64,000 nucleotides of DNA from CBDBND01 sp965262665 (GTDB taxonomy: Bacteria; Pseudomonadota; Alphaproteobacteria; Rhodospirillales; Rhodospirillaceae): positions 682,001 through 746,000 of the forward strand of contig CBDHFR010000004.1 in assembly GCA_965262665.1 (NCBI GenBank). The letters run 5' to 3'. The translations under genes and the position numbers were made by a program. Every line of letters starts with the position of its first letter. Position 1 is the first letter of the stretch. This document shows positions 26,477 to 35,262 of the stretch, piece by piece. The notes beneath the pieces were generated by a model. That model was not told the DNA's origin. It saw only the letters and a list, made by a program, of their open reading frames with translations, and made no database searches.

Positions 26477-27427
26477 TTAGGCCGAACCGTTGAGAAACTT
26501 TACCACCGCGTCGGCCCATTCTTCGGGCATCTGATCGACGATGTCGATGCCGCCGCCTTGCAGTTCTACATAGGCAAAGTCGGGACGCATCTGCGCGGCC
26601 AGCTTGGCGTTTTCGTAGATCTGATCGCCTGTGTTGGTAAGGATCAGGGTAGGGACCTCGACCTTCATGAGCGCCGCATTGTGGTCATAGATGAATGCGG
26701 CGTGGTGACCGGTCCAGAACGGCGCGTATCCCTGGAAACGCTCCACTGTGTAACGGGTGATAACCTTCGGGTCCGGAGTTCCTCCGCCGTTGACGTACAT
26801 GCGGTAGCGGGTGGCGAAGGCGTTCTGCATGTGGCTGCCGTCGGTCTGGTGGACGAAGTTGATCTCGCCTTCCTCGACGAACTTGAGGAAATTGCTGCGC
26901 TCCTCCTCGCCCATAGGCAAAGGACCGTTGATGACGAGTTTGTTCACCCGTTCCCGAAAAAGGATCGCCACTTCCGTCGCCACCATGCCGCCGGTGTGGT
27001 GGCCGAGTACGTCGGCCTTTTCGATGCCCAGATGGTCGAGCACGGCTGGCACTGCGTCGGCCCAGTCACTGACCGTGGGCACGAAGGGCGTAGGGTCGGA
27101 TTCTCCAAAACCAGGCGAATCAACGCCGATAGCCCGGATTCCCCGGCGCGCGAGGGGTTCGTACACGTTCTCGAACTGGCGTGAGGTCATGGGCGCCTGT
27201 GGACACAGTATCAAGGGCCGTCCTTCGCCCGTGTCGCGGAAATGGACCTGTCCGAAGGGGCCATCCGCATAGCCGCGCCTCGGCACATAGGGCACGGGCA
27301 TGGGTCCGGACCTGACCGCATAGGGGTTGCTTTCCGACCGCGTCTCGGCAGAGGCGGCGCGGGGCCCGGACATCAGGGCAATGGCGGCACCCGTGTACTT
27401 AAGTGTGTCTCTGCGGGTGGTTGTCAT
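26477..27427 (-). CDS. Tat-exported alpha/beta hydrolase with unusual nucleophile elbow
   Basis: The start at 27427 has a GGGAAAGGA ribosome site and gives about 316 residues. A Tat-like leader (TTRRDTLKYTGAAIALMSG) is followed by the hydrolase fold: HFRDTGEGRPLILCPQAPMT (oxyanion strand), GIRAIGVDSPGFGESDPTP and the elbow DVLGHHTGGMVATEVA. In the usual GxSxG elbow the nucleophile is Ser, Asp or Cys; here the middle position reads His (GHHTG). A later Asp and PTLILTNTGDQIYE are present. Such GHHTG members are seen in the family, so function (hydrolase or not) is open. Confidence 0.8.
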   Translation of the reverse strand: MTTTRRDTLKYTGAAIALMSGPRAASAETRSESNPYAVRSGPMPVPYVPRRGYADGPFGQVHFRDTGEGRPLILCPQAPMTSRQFENVYEPLARRGIRAIGVDSPGFGESDPTPFVPTVSDWADAVPAVLDHLGIEKADVLGHHTGGMVATEVAILFRERVNKLVINGPLPMGEEERSNFLKFVEEGEINFVHQTDGSHMQNAFATRYRMYVNGGGTPDPKVITRYTVERFQGYAPFWTGHHAAFIYDHNAALMKVEVPTLILTNTGDQIYENAKLAAQMRPDFAYVELQGGGIDIVDQMPEEWADAVVKFLNGSA

Positions 27428-27907
27428 GGTGTGGTCCTTTCCCCTTGGTGTTCTTTGGCCCTGAGTATCCTCCGCACCGCCGCTCCGGGGAAGGGGCTGA
27501 TGACGGTGCAAAGCTTAGGTATGGTGCGCGCCGTTGGTATTGCGTCCAGGGACGCTTCCATCAAACTATGTCAGTTGTACAGGTTTGGCCCGCCCGAGGT
27601 GGTGCTTGAATTACCTAACCCTCGGAATCCCCACCGCAACCAACAGCAATTTAATGTGGTTGCGGGCCCCCGCAACCATCCTCGAAAGCGACATTCCCGA
27701 TGCGGACCCAGTGGTCTGTTCTTTGTCTACGCCCATTTCACTATCGGCGGATGACGTAAACAGAAGGGCCAATAGGATCACGAGACATTCCGGTGGTTCC
27801 TTGAAGCCACTTCAGCCTCCAGAGTTAGCCACAGACTGCGATGCGACAGCGACTGCCAATATCAGACGTCCTGTGCCCATTCCCGATTCCGTCCGGGCGC
27901 CGTCGGA
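27428..27907. other. Intergenic with a GC-rich palindrome
   Basis: About 480 bases without a convincing gene. It contains the 20-base palindrome at 27658-27677, which recurs at 34683-34702. Confidence 0.4.
27658..27677. repeat. 20-base GC-rich palindromic unit, copy 1
   Basis: GGTTGCGG-GCCC-CCGCAACC forms an 8-bp stem with a 4-base loop. An identical 20-mer lies at 34683-34702. It could be a REP-like unit or a terminator stem; no T-run follows. Confidence 0.7.
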
Positions 27908-28240
27908 TTAGGCCACTCCCTCTGCCGCGCTTTTTAATTTCCGCTTCCGCGCCACTTTCGCCTGCGCTGTATTTCCTTTCACCTTCGGAACCCGCTTATT
28001 CTGCGCCCGGCCCTTGCGGCCCTTTGCAGGGTTCGCCCGCCGGTTCGCATCGATCCACTTGGACATCGCGACCGAGAAGGCCTTGGCCTTCTCGGGCACG
28101 GCGACGCCGGTCTCCCGCGCGATCGCCTCGGCGAACGACATCTGTGCCGGGCTCGGCGGCCTGTTTGATGTGTCTGCAGCGACGCGCGCATCGCCATTGC
28201 CTGACCCTTTCTTTGGCGCATGCAGATCCAGGAACGCGCG
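27908..28240 (-). pseudogene. DNA topoisomerase III, C-terminal remnant
   Basis: The minus-strand frame contains PPSPAQMSFAEAIARETGVA, then AFSVAMSKWIDANRR and a Lys/Arg-rich tail. This pattern closes plasmid- and island-borne type IA topoisomerases (TopB/TraE type). The catalytic part is absent. The edge against the divergent plus-strand gene at 28220 is about 28240. Such genes are typical of conjugative islands, so island B may contain relics of a larger element. Confidence 0.6.
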
Positions 28241-28927
28241 GCATACCGCTGCCGATTTCGTATACCGAAGACCCCAACAACTGCCGACGAACTTAAAAAG
28301 TTCAATGAAACGCTCACCAGAGAACAAGACCGGTTTGAGAGGGCATTTGGACTCGGGGTTACAATCCGGATGCTTGCACCGGTCATGGGCGAAGCTTTTA
28401 TTAACCTACTAATTTTCCTTCTGGCGAAGGCTGACATAAAAACGGACCAACGTCTTTACCAGGACGTTATCAGACGAGACATTGATGTCCGAATTAAATC
28501 CTTGCACCTCAACTGCTACGGTTTCTTGAGACCAGTAGATACGGATACAGCAATTTTCAAAGAGTTCCACACGTTGATGAACAATAGAAATGATTTTCTT
28601 CATGGCAACGTGGATCCAAGTAAACTGAAGTACGACACAGTTTATTTTGATTATCGGACTGTGCCGATCTTTGAGAAACGGGCTTCTTTTGGCGAACTGG
28701 CTCTTCGCCAAAGGTTGATTCACGTGGAGCCAGACAAAGCAATCCAGGATCTAGATACAGTGTCGCGATTCATCAATCGCTTACTCGAAAGTCTTGAGCC
28801 ACAATACCGGGAAGTTGTCGAGGCCGTCATGCAGGTGACTTCGCCGGGTTGGCGCCCTGAAGACGGAAAAATTGGCGTCCTGTTTCCTGAATATGTGATT
28901 CATTCAGTTATTGGCGATGCGAAATGA
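28220..28927 (+). CDS. HEPN-like protein of unknown function
   Basis: 235 residues at most, and the true start is uncertain because the first 10 or so residues overlap the topoisomerase remnant. The protein is helical. Residues around 125-140 read TLMNNRNDFLHGNVDPSKL, which fits the R-x4-H motif of HEPN domains (Arg-Asn, four residues to His). HEPN proteins are often RNases in toxin or phage-defence systems, but some are inactive partners. No antitoxin or defence partner gene is evident beside it. Confidence 0.5.
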   Translation: MQIQERAAYRCRFRIPKTPTTADELKKFNETLTREQDRFERAFGLGVTIRMLAPVMGEAFINLLIFLLAKADIKTDQRLYQDVIRRDIDVRIKSLHLNCYGFLRPVDTDTAIFKEFHTLMNNRNDFLHGNVDPSKLKYDTVYFDYRTVPIFEKRASFGELALRQRLIHVEPDKAIQDLDTVSRFINRLLESLEPQYREVVEAVMQVTSPGWRPEDGKIGVLFPEYVIHSVIGDAK

Positions 28928-29305
28928 CTCGAAGCCAGAAGCTTGGATAGAAAACGAATCCTTGGGAGGTGCAATCCACACGGACATCGAATCAAGGTGA
29001 TCTCTGAGTTCGTCTTGAAAGGCTGGATTAGAAAAGGAAACATTCGTAGGTGGAGGCTGCGCCAATTCGCTGCGTTGGACGTCAACGCCGAACCGCGCTC
29101 GATTCCGATGCCGAGAGGGCATTGTCAGACTAAAATCGTATGTTAGAATTTTCCCGTTGTTGAGCCAGCTTCGTCGCCCGTGCTTGTCCGGCCTAAGCCA
29201 GACGAAACTTGTTTTTGCGCCCTGAAATTCCCAAAAAAGGTGCTGGGAAAGACGACCAAGCAAATTTAATCTGACAGTGCCCCCGTGAGGTCACGCTGGA
29301 ACCGG
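28928..29305. other. Intergenic with an IS6-type end
   Basis: About 380 bases. A minus-strand frame here has no recognisable content. Near 29265-29281 the sequence AATCTGACAGTGCCC matches the ends of the IS6-family copies nearby (ACTAATCTGACA type). It marks an IS6 edge next to the binding-protein gene. Confidence 0.4.
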
Positions 29306-30427
29306 TCAGCGGGCGAGCCATGTGCTGAAACGCTCGTTCATCTCCTCGCCATAGTTGCTCCACCACTCCCAGTCGTTGCGCAGAACCCGACCCATGTTCT
29401 GCGGCGCGCTCGGCATATGTGGGCGCATGTCGATATCTATCTCCGCGTGGTTGGTGATGAGATCCATCCCCGAGCGGCGCGTTGGACTGTAGGCAATATA
29501 GCGTCCGATGGCGGCGACGGATTCGACCTTAGAAGCGAACAAGACGAACTTCTTCGCCGCCTCGAAATTAGGCGTCCCAGAGACGATGGCAAGCTGCCCG
29601 TAATCCAGGACCTGACCATCCCAGACGATGGTGAATGGTTGGTTTTCCAGCACCTGCGCGGTGAAGATGCGCCCGTTGTAAGCGGTGCTCATCACCACCT
29701 CCCGGTCGGCAAGCATCTGCGGCGGTTGGGCACCCGCTTCCCACCAGACAACTTGATCCTTGATAGTGTTCAACTTGCGGAAGGCGCGTTCCACGCCCTC
29801 CGTGGTGTCGAGAGTCGCATACACCTCATCGGTCGGCACGCCATCCGCCATCAGCGCAAATTCGAGATTGACCAACGGAGTGCGCCGCATGCCGCGGCGG
29901 CCGGGGAATTTGCCAATGTCGAAAAAGTCCTCAATGGTGGTCGGTCGGTCGCCTGGGTAGCTCTCGTTGTTGTAGGCGTACACTGTCGAATAGAAGGTAC
30001 CGCCGCCGCCGCATTCCGAATAGGTGCCTTCGATATAATCTTCACGCGCCGGCGTGCCGTCGGGTGCGGGTGGAAGCTCGTTGATGTCGACGAACTCGAA
30101 CAAGCCCTCGTCGCACCCCCTCACCAAATCAGCGAACTCAAGGTCGACGACGTCCCAATGGACGCTGCCCGCCTCCACCTGAGAGCGGACTTGCGAGAGC
30201 CCGCCACTGTAGCTCTCCAGGCGCACTTCAATACCCGTCTCGGCTGTGAACGATTCGTGATATGCTTTCTCGCATGCCTCAGCGTAGGAACCGCCCCAGG
30301 AAACCACGGTCACCGATTGAGCACCGGCTGCCGAGGACAGCACCACCATTCCCACCATAAGCGCGGCCGCTAAAAATCCTTTCGCGCAACGCCGCAGCGC
30401 CATTTGCACGCATCGAAAAACCGTCAT
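29306..30427 (-). CDS. ABC transporter periplasmic binding protein, polyamine (PotD/PotF) type
   Basis: 373 residues. It has a signal peptide (GFLAAALMVGMVVLSSAAGA), then TVVSWGGSYAEACEKAYHES and further PotD-like segments (GSVHWDVVDLE, YAYNNESYPG, FFDIGKFPGRRGMRRTPLVN). The protein binds spermidine, putrescine or a related cation in the periplasm. AAGG sits 10 bases before the ATG. No permease or ATPase gene is adjacent, and both sides are IS6 edges, so it seems to have been carried here alone and would need a partner transporter elsewhere. Confidence 0.87.
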   Translation of the reverse strand: MTVFRCVQMALRRCAKGFLAAALMVGMVVLSSAAGAQSVTVVSWGGSYAEACEKAYHESFTAETGIEVRLESYSGGLSQVRSQVEAGSVHWDVVDLEFADLVRGCDEGLFEFVDINELPPAPDGTPAREDYIEGTYSECGGGGTFYSTVYAYNNESYPGDRPTTIEDFFDIGKFPGRRGMRRTPLVNLEFALMADGVPTDEVYATLDTTEGVERAFRKLNTIKDQVVWWEAGAQPPQMLADREVVMSTAYNGRIFTAQVLENQPFTIVWDGQVLDYGQLAIVSGTPNFEAAKKFVLFASKVESVAAIGRYIAYSPTRRSGMDLITNHAEIDIDMRPHMPSAPQNMGRVLRNDWEWWSNYGEEMNERFSTWLAR

Positions 30428-30533
30428 GATACAATACCTTCTGTTGTTGCCGGCAGTCTTCGCGGCTCCCGACCGTGTGCTGGTTTTATCAGACTAACTG
30501 GCCCGGAGCAGAAGAACCTACAACCGAGGACTT

Positions 30534-30845
30534 TTAGGCCGCAAGTTGGCGCCACTCGGCCAGGGCATCGGCTCGGGCTTGTTTGAAAATGTCGCGGCGG
30601 TTGAGATGGCGTTGGTGGTTGAAGTGGTTGTGGATCAAGGCATGGACGGAGGCGAATTTCTGCAGGGTCTCCACGTCCCTGAATTTGACCATTGCCAGCT
30701 CTCGTCGTCGAAAGGGTTGATGTGAGTTTTGTGCCCGATTGTTGAGCCACTGACCAGATACCTGGCGATGGTCAACACCCATCTGCTTCATCGCTGCGCG
30801 ATAGGATGGGAGCTTATCGGTTACGATCACTTTGGGGCGTCCATA
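30534..30845 (-). pseudogene. IS6-family transposase, C-terminal remnant (copy 1)
   Basis: About 98 residues on the minus strand: MIVTDKLPSYRAAMKQMGV, GQWLNNRAQNSHQPFRRREL, then HNHFNHQRHLNRRDIFKQAR. These are the second and third DDE regions of IS6 transposases. The N-terminal half is missing, and the fragment abuts copy 2 back to back at about 30845. Confidence 0.85.
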
Positions 30846-31562
30846 CGGCGCTGTCAGACTAATCCATCTTACCGTTATGCTGTATGTCCGTTACCCCTTG
30901 TCGCTGAGACAGATCGAAGATCTCCTGTTCGAACAGGGCAGCGACATCTGCCATGAAACCGTACGGTACTGGTGGAACCGTTTTGGCCCGTTGTTTGCCG
31001 CCGAGATCCGCAGACGCCGGGTTCATCGTGGCTCCTATTCGCTGTGACGCCGGCATCTTGATGAGGTGTTCGTCCGGATCAATGGCGAGACACATTATCT
31101 ATGGCGGGCTGTCGATCATGACGGCGAAGGGCTTGAGATCTATGCCACGAAACGGCGGGATCACAGGACTGCGCTTGAATTCCTTAAACGTGCTATGAAG
31201 CGTTATGGCCGGCTGGCTTCGATCGTCACAGATAGGCTACAGTCATACCGGGCGGCGATGAAGGTGATCGGCACTGCGGCCGCCCAGACCTGCGGTCTCT
31301 GGCTCAACAACCGGGCGGAAAATTCACACCAACTGTTCCGCCGACAGGAAGGGGCGATGGCCAGGTTCAGAGACATCAAGTCCTTACAGAAATTCGCCGC
31401 CATTCACGCTTCCGTCCATAACCATTTCAACCACCAACGCCATCTCAACCGCCGCGACATTTTCAAACAAGCCCGAACTGCTGCCCTAGCCGAGTGCCGT
31501 CAACTTGCTGCCTGAGAATCCTCTATTGTGAATGCTTCTGGTCCGGGCTAGTTAGTCTGACA
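30846..31562 (+). pseudogene. IS6-family transposase (copy 2), nonsense-mutated
   Basis: The frame begins near the element end (GTCAGACTAATC at about 30848) with LTVMLYVRYPLSLRQIED, so the usual first dozen residues are missing. An in-frame TGA at about 31044 replaces a Trp just before RRHLDEVFVRINGETHYLWR. The frame then continues intact to 31515. The right end TTAGTCTGACAATGCC lies at about 31548-31562. Compared with copy 3 the core is well conserved, so inactivation is fairly recent. Confidence 0.87.
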
Positions 31563-31618
31563 ATGCCGCTGGAACGCATCACGAATACCGGCGGATAAGG
31601 TAAATAAAAGGGACAGGT

Positions 31619-32524
31619 ATGCCCGCCAACAGGAGCCGGTTCCGCCAGGAGGCGTTTAGGTCTAACGTTTTGTCTACAGCAGACTTATCCCGGCGCGTCT
31701 TTGGTCTGACCGCTACCTGCGCTGCTGTAAGCCTCCTGACGCACGGCGCCCACGCGCAGTCGACGGAAGACAGCCCCCGAATTTGGGGCAATGCCGCCCA
31801 GTGTCTAGAAACCATGATCCGTATCATGGGGCGGACGGACGCCGGTATCGCGATTCGGTGGACCCATGGCGTGTTGTCCGGGATCGTTGATCAAGAAACG
31901 ACACAGCTGCTCAGAGTGTCGCAGCAAATTTTTTCGCGCCATCGCCGCCGGAACGACGGCAGTTTCGACGCCGTCTATCTTGAGTTTGTCTATTTCACCG
32001 ATCCCGACACCGATAAGGTTCCGGAAGAATGGACGAACCCTTACACGGGCCGTACAATTCCAATTCCAACGCAGATTTTGGGGCCGACGCGCTTTCATAT
32101 TCCACTGAGCCTAACCATCGTTAACGAGCCCTACGCTATGGAAGGCATCGTCAACACTCACTGGCTGGAACCGCTGCCATCGGCGGGCGGCGACGTTTTG
32201 TTCAACGAACGGATTGATTCCTATGTGCCGGCCATGACGGACGACGGCAAGCCGATCAAGTTCCATGAGGTCTTTGCCTTTCGCGCCCCGCTCGATGAAC
32301 TCACGGAGACGTCGTCGCCCCATGTGCCGGCCACGGTAGACAAGGTCAATATCATCAGTTGGCGTCCGTGGATGGACATGGATGAAATCGACGGTGTGAG
32401 CATGTCCCGCGGCGGCGGACGGGTTATCACGGATTACGACGACTTGCCGGCAGACCTGGCGCAAAAGAATGAGATATTTTTTCCGGATGTCGTCGACGAA
32501 ATGGAAGATTACCTATCGCTTTAG
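31619..32524 (+). CDS. DUF1838 family protein
   Basis: 301 residues with a Tat-like or Sec leader (LSRRVFGLTATCAAVSLL, then AHAQS). Family marks are FTDPDTDKVPEEWTNPYTGR (about 120-139), a long beta-rich centre and INIISWRPWMDMDEIDG-like sequence near 245. DUF1838 proteins are exported and of unknown function. AAAAGGGA precedes the ATG. The next gene, a SUMF1-type protein, starts 22 bases after its stop, so the two probably form one operon, and both lie between directly oriented IS6 copies. Confidence 0.85.
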   Translation: MPANRSRFRQEAFRSNVLSTADLSRRVFGLTATCAAVSLLTHGAHAQSTEDSPRIWGNAAQCLETMIRIMGRTDAGIAIRWTHGVLSGIVDQETTQLLRVSQQIFSRHRRRNDGSFDAVYLEFVYFTDPDTDKVPEEWTNPYTGRTIPIPTQILGPTRFHIPLSLTIVNEPYAMEGIVNTHWLEPLPSAGGDVLFNERIDSYVPAMTDDGKPIKFHEVFAFRAPLDELTETSSPHVPATVDKVNIISWRPWMDMDEIDGVSMSRGGGRVITDYDDLPADLAQKNEIFFPDVVDEMEDYLSL

Positions 32525-32546
32525 GAACGAGAGTGTCAAAAAATCT

Positions 32547-33518
32547 ATGCGCAAAAGTGGATTGATTTTGCTCGTTGTTGTGGCCCTAACAGCCAGTGAA
32601 AGTGTCACAAGCGCCGGTGATGACCCATTACCGCCAGGGTCTGTCTTTAAGGACTGTAATGATTGCCCAGAGATGGTCATCATTCCGGCTGGGACATTTA
32701 TGATGGGCTCTCCTGAGACTGAGGTCGGACGCATGAGCAACGAAGGGCCGTTGCATGAGGTCACAATCTCTAACCCCTTCGCAGTATCCAACTTTGAGGT
32801 AACGGTTGGCCAATATGGTCAGTTCGTGCGCGAGACGGGTCATGCCATCAACAACAAATGTGTTGTTTGGACGGGGGCCAGAGGCGGAGCGCCGGTTTCA
32901 GGAAAAAATTGGTCCGATCCCAATTTTCCTCAGACAGACGACCATCCGGTCGTGTGTATCAGCTGGAATGATGCCAATGCCTATATCGATTGGCTAGCCG
33001 AGAAGACGGGCAAAGCCTATCGCTTCCTAACGGAGGCAGAGTGGGAGTATGCGGCGCGCGCGGGCACAAACACCCGATACTCGTTTGGCGACGATGAATC
33101 GGAACTTTGTAATTACGCCAACGTGCCTGGTCAGTCCGCCAAACGGGACAACACCGGGTCTCCGTGGCTATACATAGAGTGTGATGATCGGTACGGGATA
33201 CAAACGTCACCGGTTGGATCCTTCGCGCCAAACGCCCTTGGTCTCTACGACGTGCATGGGAATGTCTGGGAGTGGGTGGAAGACTGCTATCAAATTAATT
33301 TCTCTGGCGCACCGTCGGATGGTTCTGCTTGGCTCGAAAGCGAAGACAGCGGCTGCGTTCGCGTTGTTCGCGGTGGCAGTCTAAGTGCACCGGTCAATAA
33401 CAGCCGCTCAGCGTCACGCTATAAAGGGGAAACTGAACTGCAAGGTGAGACCGCTAAGGACGTCCCGGTGGAATGGCATAATTTTAATTTAGGGCTTCGG
33501 ATTGCCAGATCCTTATGA
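32547..33518 (+). CDS. SUMF1/formylglycine-generating-enzyme-like exported protein
   Basis: I prefer the ATG at 32547, which gives a signal peptide (MRKSGLILLVVVALTASES) and about 323 residues. The FGE-sulfatase domain shows EMVIIPAGTFMMGSPETEVG, FEVTVGQYGQFVRETG, VVCISWNDANAYIDWLAEK, RFLTEAEWEYAARAGT, GNVWEWVEDCY and a final GLRIARSL. True formylglycine enzymes activate sulfatases with two Cys; whether this one has them in place is unclear, and many exported relatives have other roles. No sulfatase gene is adjacent. Confidence 0.85.
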   Translation: MRKSGLILLVVVALTASESVTSAGDDPLPPGSVFKDCNDCPEMVIIPAGTFMMGSPETEVGRMSNEGPLHEVTISNPFAVSNFEVTVGQYGQFVRETGHAINNKCVVWTGARGGAPVSGKNWSDPNFPQTDDHPVVCISWNDANAYIDWLAEKTGKAYRFLTEAEWEYAARAGTNTRYSFGDDESELCNYANVPGQSAKRDNTGSPWLYIECDDRYGIQTSPVGSFAPNALGLYDVHGNVWEWVEDCYQINFSGAPSDGSAWLESEDSGCVRVVRGGSLSAPVNNSRSASRYKGETELQGETAKDVPVEWHNFNLGLRIARSL

Positions 33519-33524
33519 TTGCAA

Positions 33525-34357
33525 TGTCAGACTAAATCGGCTTGAGCTGAAAAGGGCGTTATCAGACTAAATCGTCTTGAGTTGGAAAGTAAGCTCTCCT
33601 AGCCTCGGGTAATGAAAAATCCCTTCCGTTATTTCAACAGTTCGCCTGAGATCATCCGTAACGTTGTGATGCTTTATGTCCGATATCCGCTGTCGTTGCG
33701 GCAGGTCGAAGACATTCTGTTCGAACGAGGCATCGACATTTGCCATGAAACGGTGCGGTACTGGTGGAACCGCCTTGGCCCGTTGTTTGCGGCCGAGATC
33801 CGGAAGAGGCGGATAGTCCGGCGTAACTGGTCGAACTGGCGCTGGCATCTTGATGAGGTGTTTGTCCGCATCAACGGCGAGACACATTATCTATGGCGGG
33901 CCGTTGACCATGAAGGCGAAGTCCTTGAGGTCTTTGTCTCCAAACGCCGGGACCGCGAAGCCGCACTTGAGTTCCTTAAACGTGCAATGAGGCGTGATGG
34001 CCGACCGGCTATGATCGTCACGGACAGGCTAAAGTCATACCGGGCTGCGATGAAGGTGATCGGCAACGAGAGCCGCCAAGAGATCAAGCGTTGGCTCAAC
34101 AATCGAGCCGAAAATTCACACCAACCGTTCCGCCGACGAGAAGGCGCAATGGCTCGGTTCAGAGACATCAAGACCCTACAGAAATTCGCCTCTGTCCACG
34201 CTTCGATCTACAACCACTTCAACCACCAACGCCATCTCAACCGCCGCGATATTTTCAAACAAGCCCGAGCCGCCGCCCTGGCCGAGTGGCAGCAACTCGC
34301 AGCCTGACAGTCGTCGATTGTAGGTTCTTAAGATTTGGTCCAATTAGTCTGACTGCG
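33525..34357 (+). mobile_element. IS6-family insertion sequence (copy 3), with duplicated left end
   Basis: The right end (TTAGTCTGAC) lies at 34347-34356. On the left, two tandem copies of the end sequence occur at about 33525-33553 and 33560-33588 (both TCAGACTAAATCG, then CTTGAG). The duplicated left end suggests an IS6 insertion next to an older end or a replicative event. Copies 2 and 3 point the same way and bracket the DUF1838-SUMF1 pair, as in IS26-type pseudo-compound transposons. Confidence 0.8.
33612..34307 (+). CDS. IS6-family transposase (copy 3), intact
   Basis: 231 residues. DDE residues are found in WRWHLDEVFVRINGETHYLWR (about 73-93), AMIVTDRLKSYRAAM (about 134-148) and NRAENSHQPFRRREGAM (about 165-181, final Glu in AENSH). 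The N-terminal helix-turn-helix is SPEIIRNVVMLYVRYPLSLR. Length is normal for IS6. As the only complete copy here, it could mobilise the neighbouring copies and the genes between them. Confidence 0.93.
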   Translation: MKNPFRYFNSSPEIIRNVVMLYVRYPLSLRQVEDILFERGIDICHETVRYWWNRLGPLFAAEIRKRRIVRRNWSNWRWHLDEVFVRINGETHYLWRAVDHEGEVLEVFVSKRRDREAALEFLKRAMRRDGRPAMIVTDRLKSYRAAMKVIGNESRQEIKRWLNNRAENSHQPFRRREGAMARFRDIKTLQKFASVHASIYNHFNHQRHLNRRDIFKQARAAALAEWQQLAA

Positions 34358-34682
34358 AGGATCCTTTCGCGGGAAGCAGCCCTGTTCTGAGATGCTTCGC
34401 GTCGTCGCTGCCTTGGGTGGTCTGACCCATAATATGACCGACTTCGTGTCTTTGCATTGACGTGTCGGCCACCCGAGCGGCGCCGTAGTGCCTCGCCGGC
34501 CAGGTGGGCAGTGACCTAATAGGAGCCTGATCCACCAGGTCCCATCGCAGTCCTGTCCTTCCCGCCTGACCAGCGAGTCGGACCATCGACCATGTGAAGG
34601 GATCAACAATCATGCCTAGCATCGCACTCCAACGCCACGACGTCATCGTCGGGGTCGACACGCACAAAGATGAGCACATCGC
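34358..34682 (+). pseudogene. IS110-family left end and transposase N-terminal remnant
   Basis: The start MPSIALQRHDVIVGVDTHKD at 34612 and EHIAVA give the first Asp of an IS110 DEDD domain. The gene breaks off at the palindrome beginning at 34683. Upstream, about 34380-34610 is non-coding and GC-rich. In IS110-group elements this 5' region encodes the bridge RNA. That interpretation is inference, but the order (long non-coding left end, then transposase) fits the group. Confidence 0.65.
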
Positions 34683-34702
34683 GGTTGCGGGCCCCCGCAA
34701 CC
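34683..34702. repeat. 20-base GC-rich palindromic unit, copy 2
   Basis: Identical to 27658-27677. It ends the IS110 fragment, so it may be the footprint of a small palindromic insertion or a REP-like unit. Confidence 0.7.
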
Positions 34703-34869
34703 ACCGAGACAGTCGTAATCACGATGCAGTCAATCAGGTCCCGGATCGTCTTAGCCGCCCTCTCACATTCCTCGGGGCAACTTTAAAACTTGTGCCAAGC
34801 GTGTTACCTTGCTGGATAGGTGTCGGGAATCTCTACAAGCACTTTTGCAAGAGGTTTCCTAGGTTAGTC

Positions 34870-35130
34870 TTACTGTGCTTCCAGTTCACGTAACCTATCC
34901 ACCATACCCCGCGACGAACGCAATCTCGACTGAGAGCGCCGCTTCACTCTTAAGTCCTTGATGTCCGTGTCTATGCCGCCAGGAATGGTCGATACCGGCA
35001 CTGGGCTCTCGATGATCTTGGTTCCCCGCCCGATCACGGGACTGGGTACGAGGCCGTGGTCCATGGCGGGCTTTTCTAATTCCTTGGGCACTTGAGCCAA
35101 CGCCTTACTCCGCTGATAGTCTTTGTACAT
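34870..35130 (-). CDS. Hypothetical protein, weakly supported
   Basis: The minus-strand frame from a possible ATG at 35130 runs for about 86 residues (MYKDYQRSKALAQVPKELEK, then a Pro- and Ile-rich centre and a basic tail). No family is recognised. The open frame extends to 35196. Composition is compatible with coding, but no clear ribosome site is seen. It could be a remnant among IS110 and IS21 debris. Confidence 0.3.
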   Translation of the reverse strand: MYKDYQRSKALAQVPKELEKPAMDHGLVPSPVIGRGTKIIESPVPVSTIPGGIDTDIKDLRVKRRSQSRLRSSRGMVDRLRELEAQ

Positions 35131-35262
35131 TCCCGAGCAGGTACCCATGCACGCCGCTCCAAAGCGATGGTGTGCCTGACACAATGCCGACAACACAAAA
35201 AATTGACTTTTTGTTTTTCCTATGGATTGAAGAACCCCGTTATAAGCTACGGGAAATTTGCG

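Noticed and set aside
26453..27184. 243-residue plus-strand frame opposite the alpha/beta hydrolase
   Set aside because: His/Val/Arg-rich antisense frame without ribosome site or similarity.
28904..29263. 119-residue minus-strand frame after the HEPN-like gene
   Set aside because: No recognisable motif, no good start, and it overlaps the HEPN-like stop; probably chance in an IS-edge region.
29285..30373. 362-residue plus-strand frame opposite the PotD-like gene
   Set aside because: Composition is that of an antisense frame, and the minus-strand protein has a signal peptide and family motifs.
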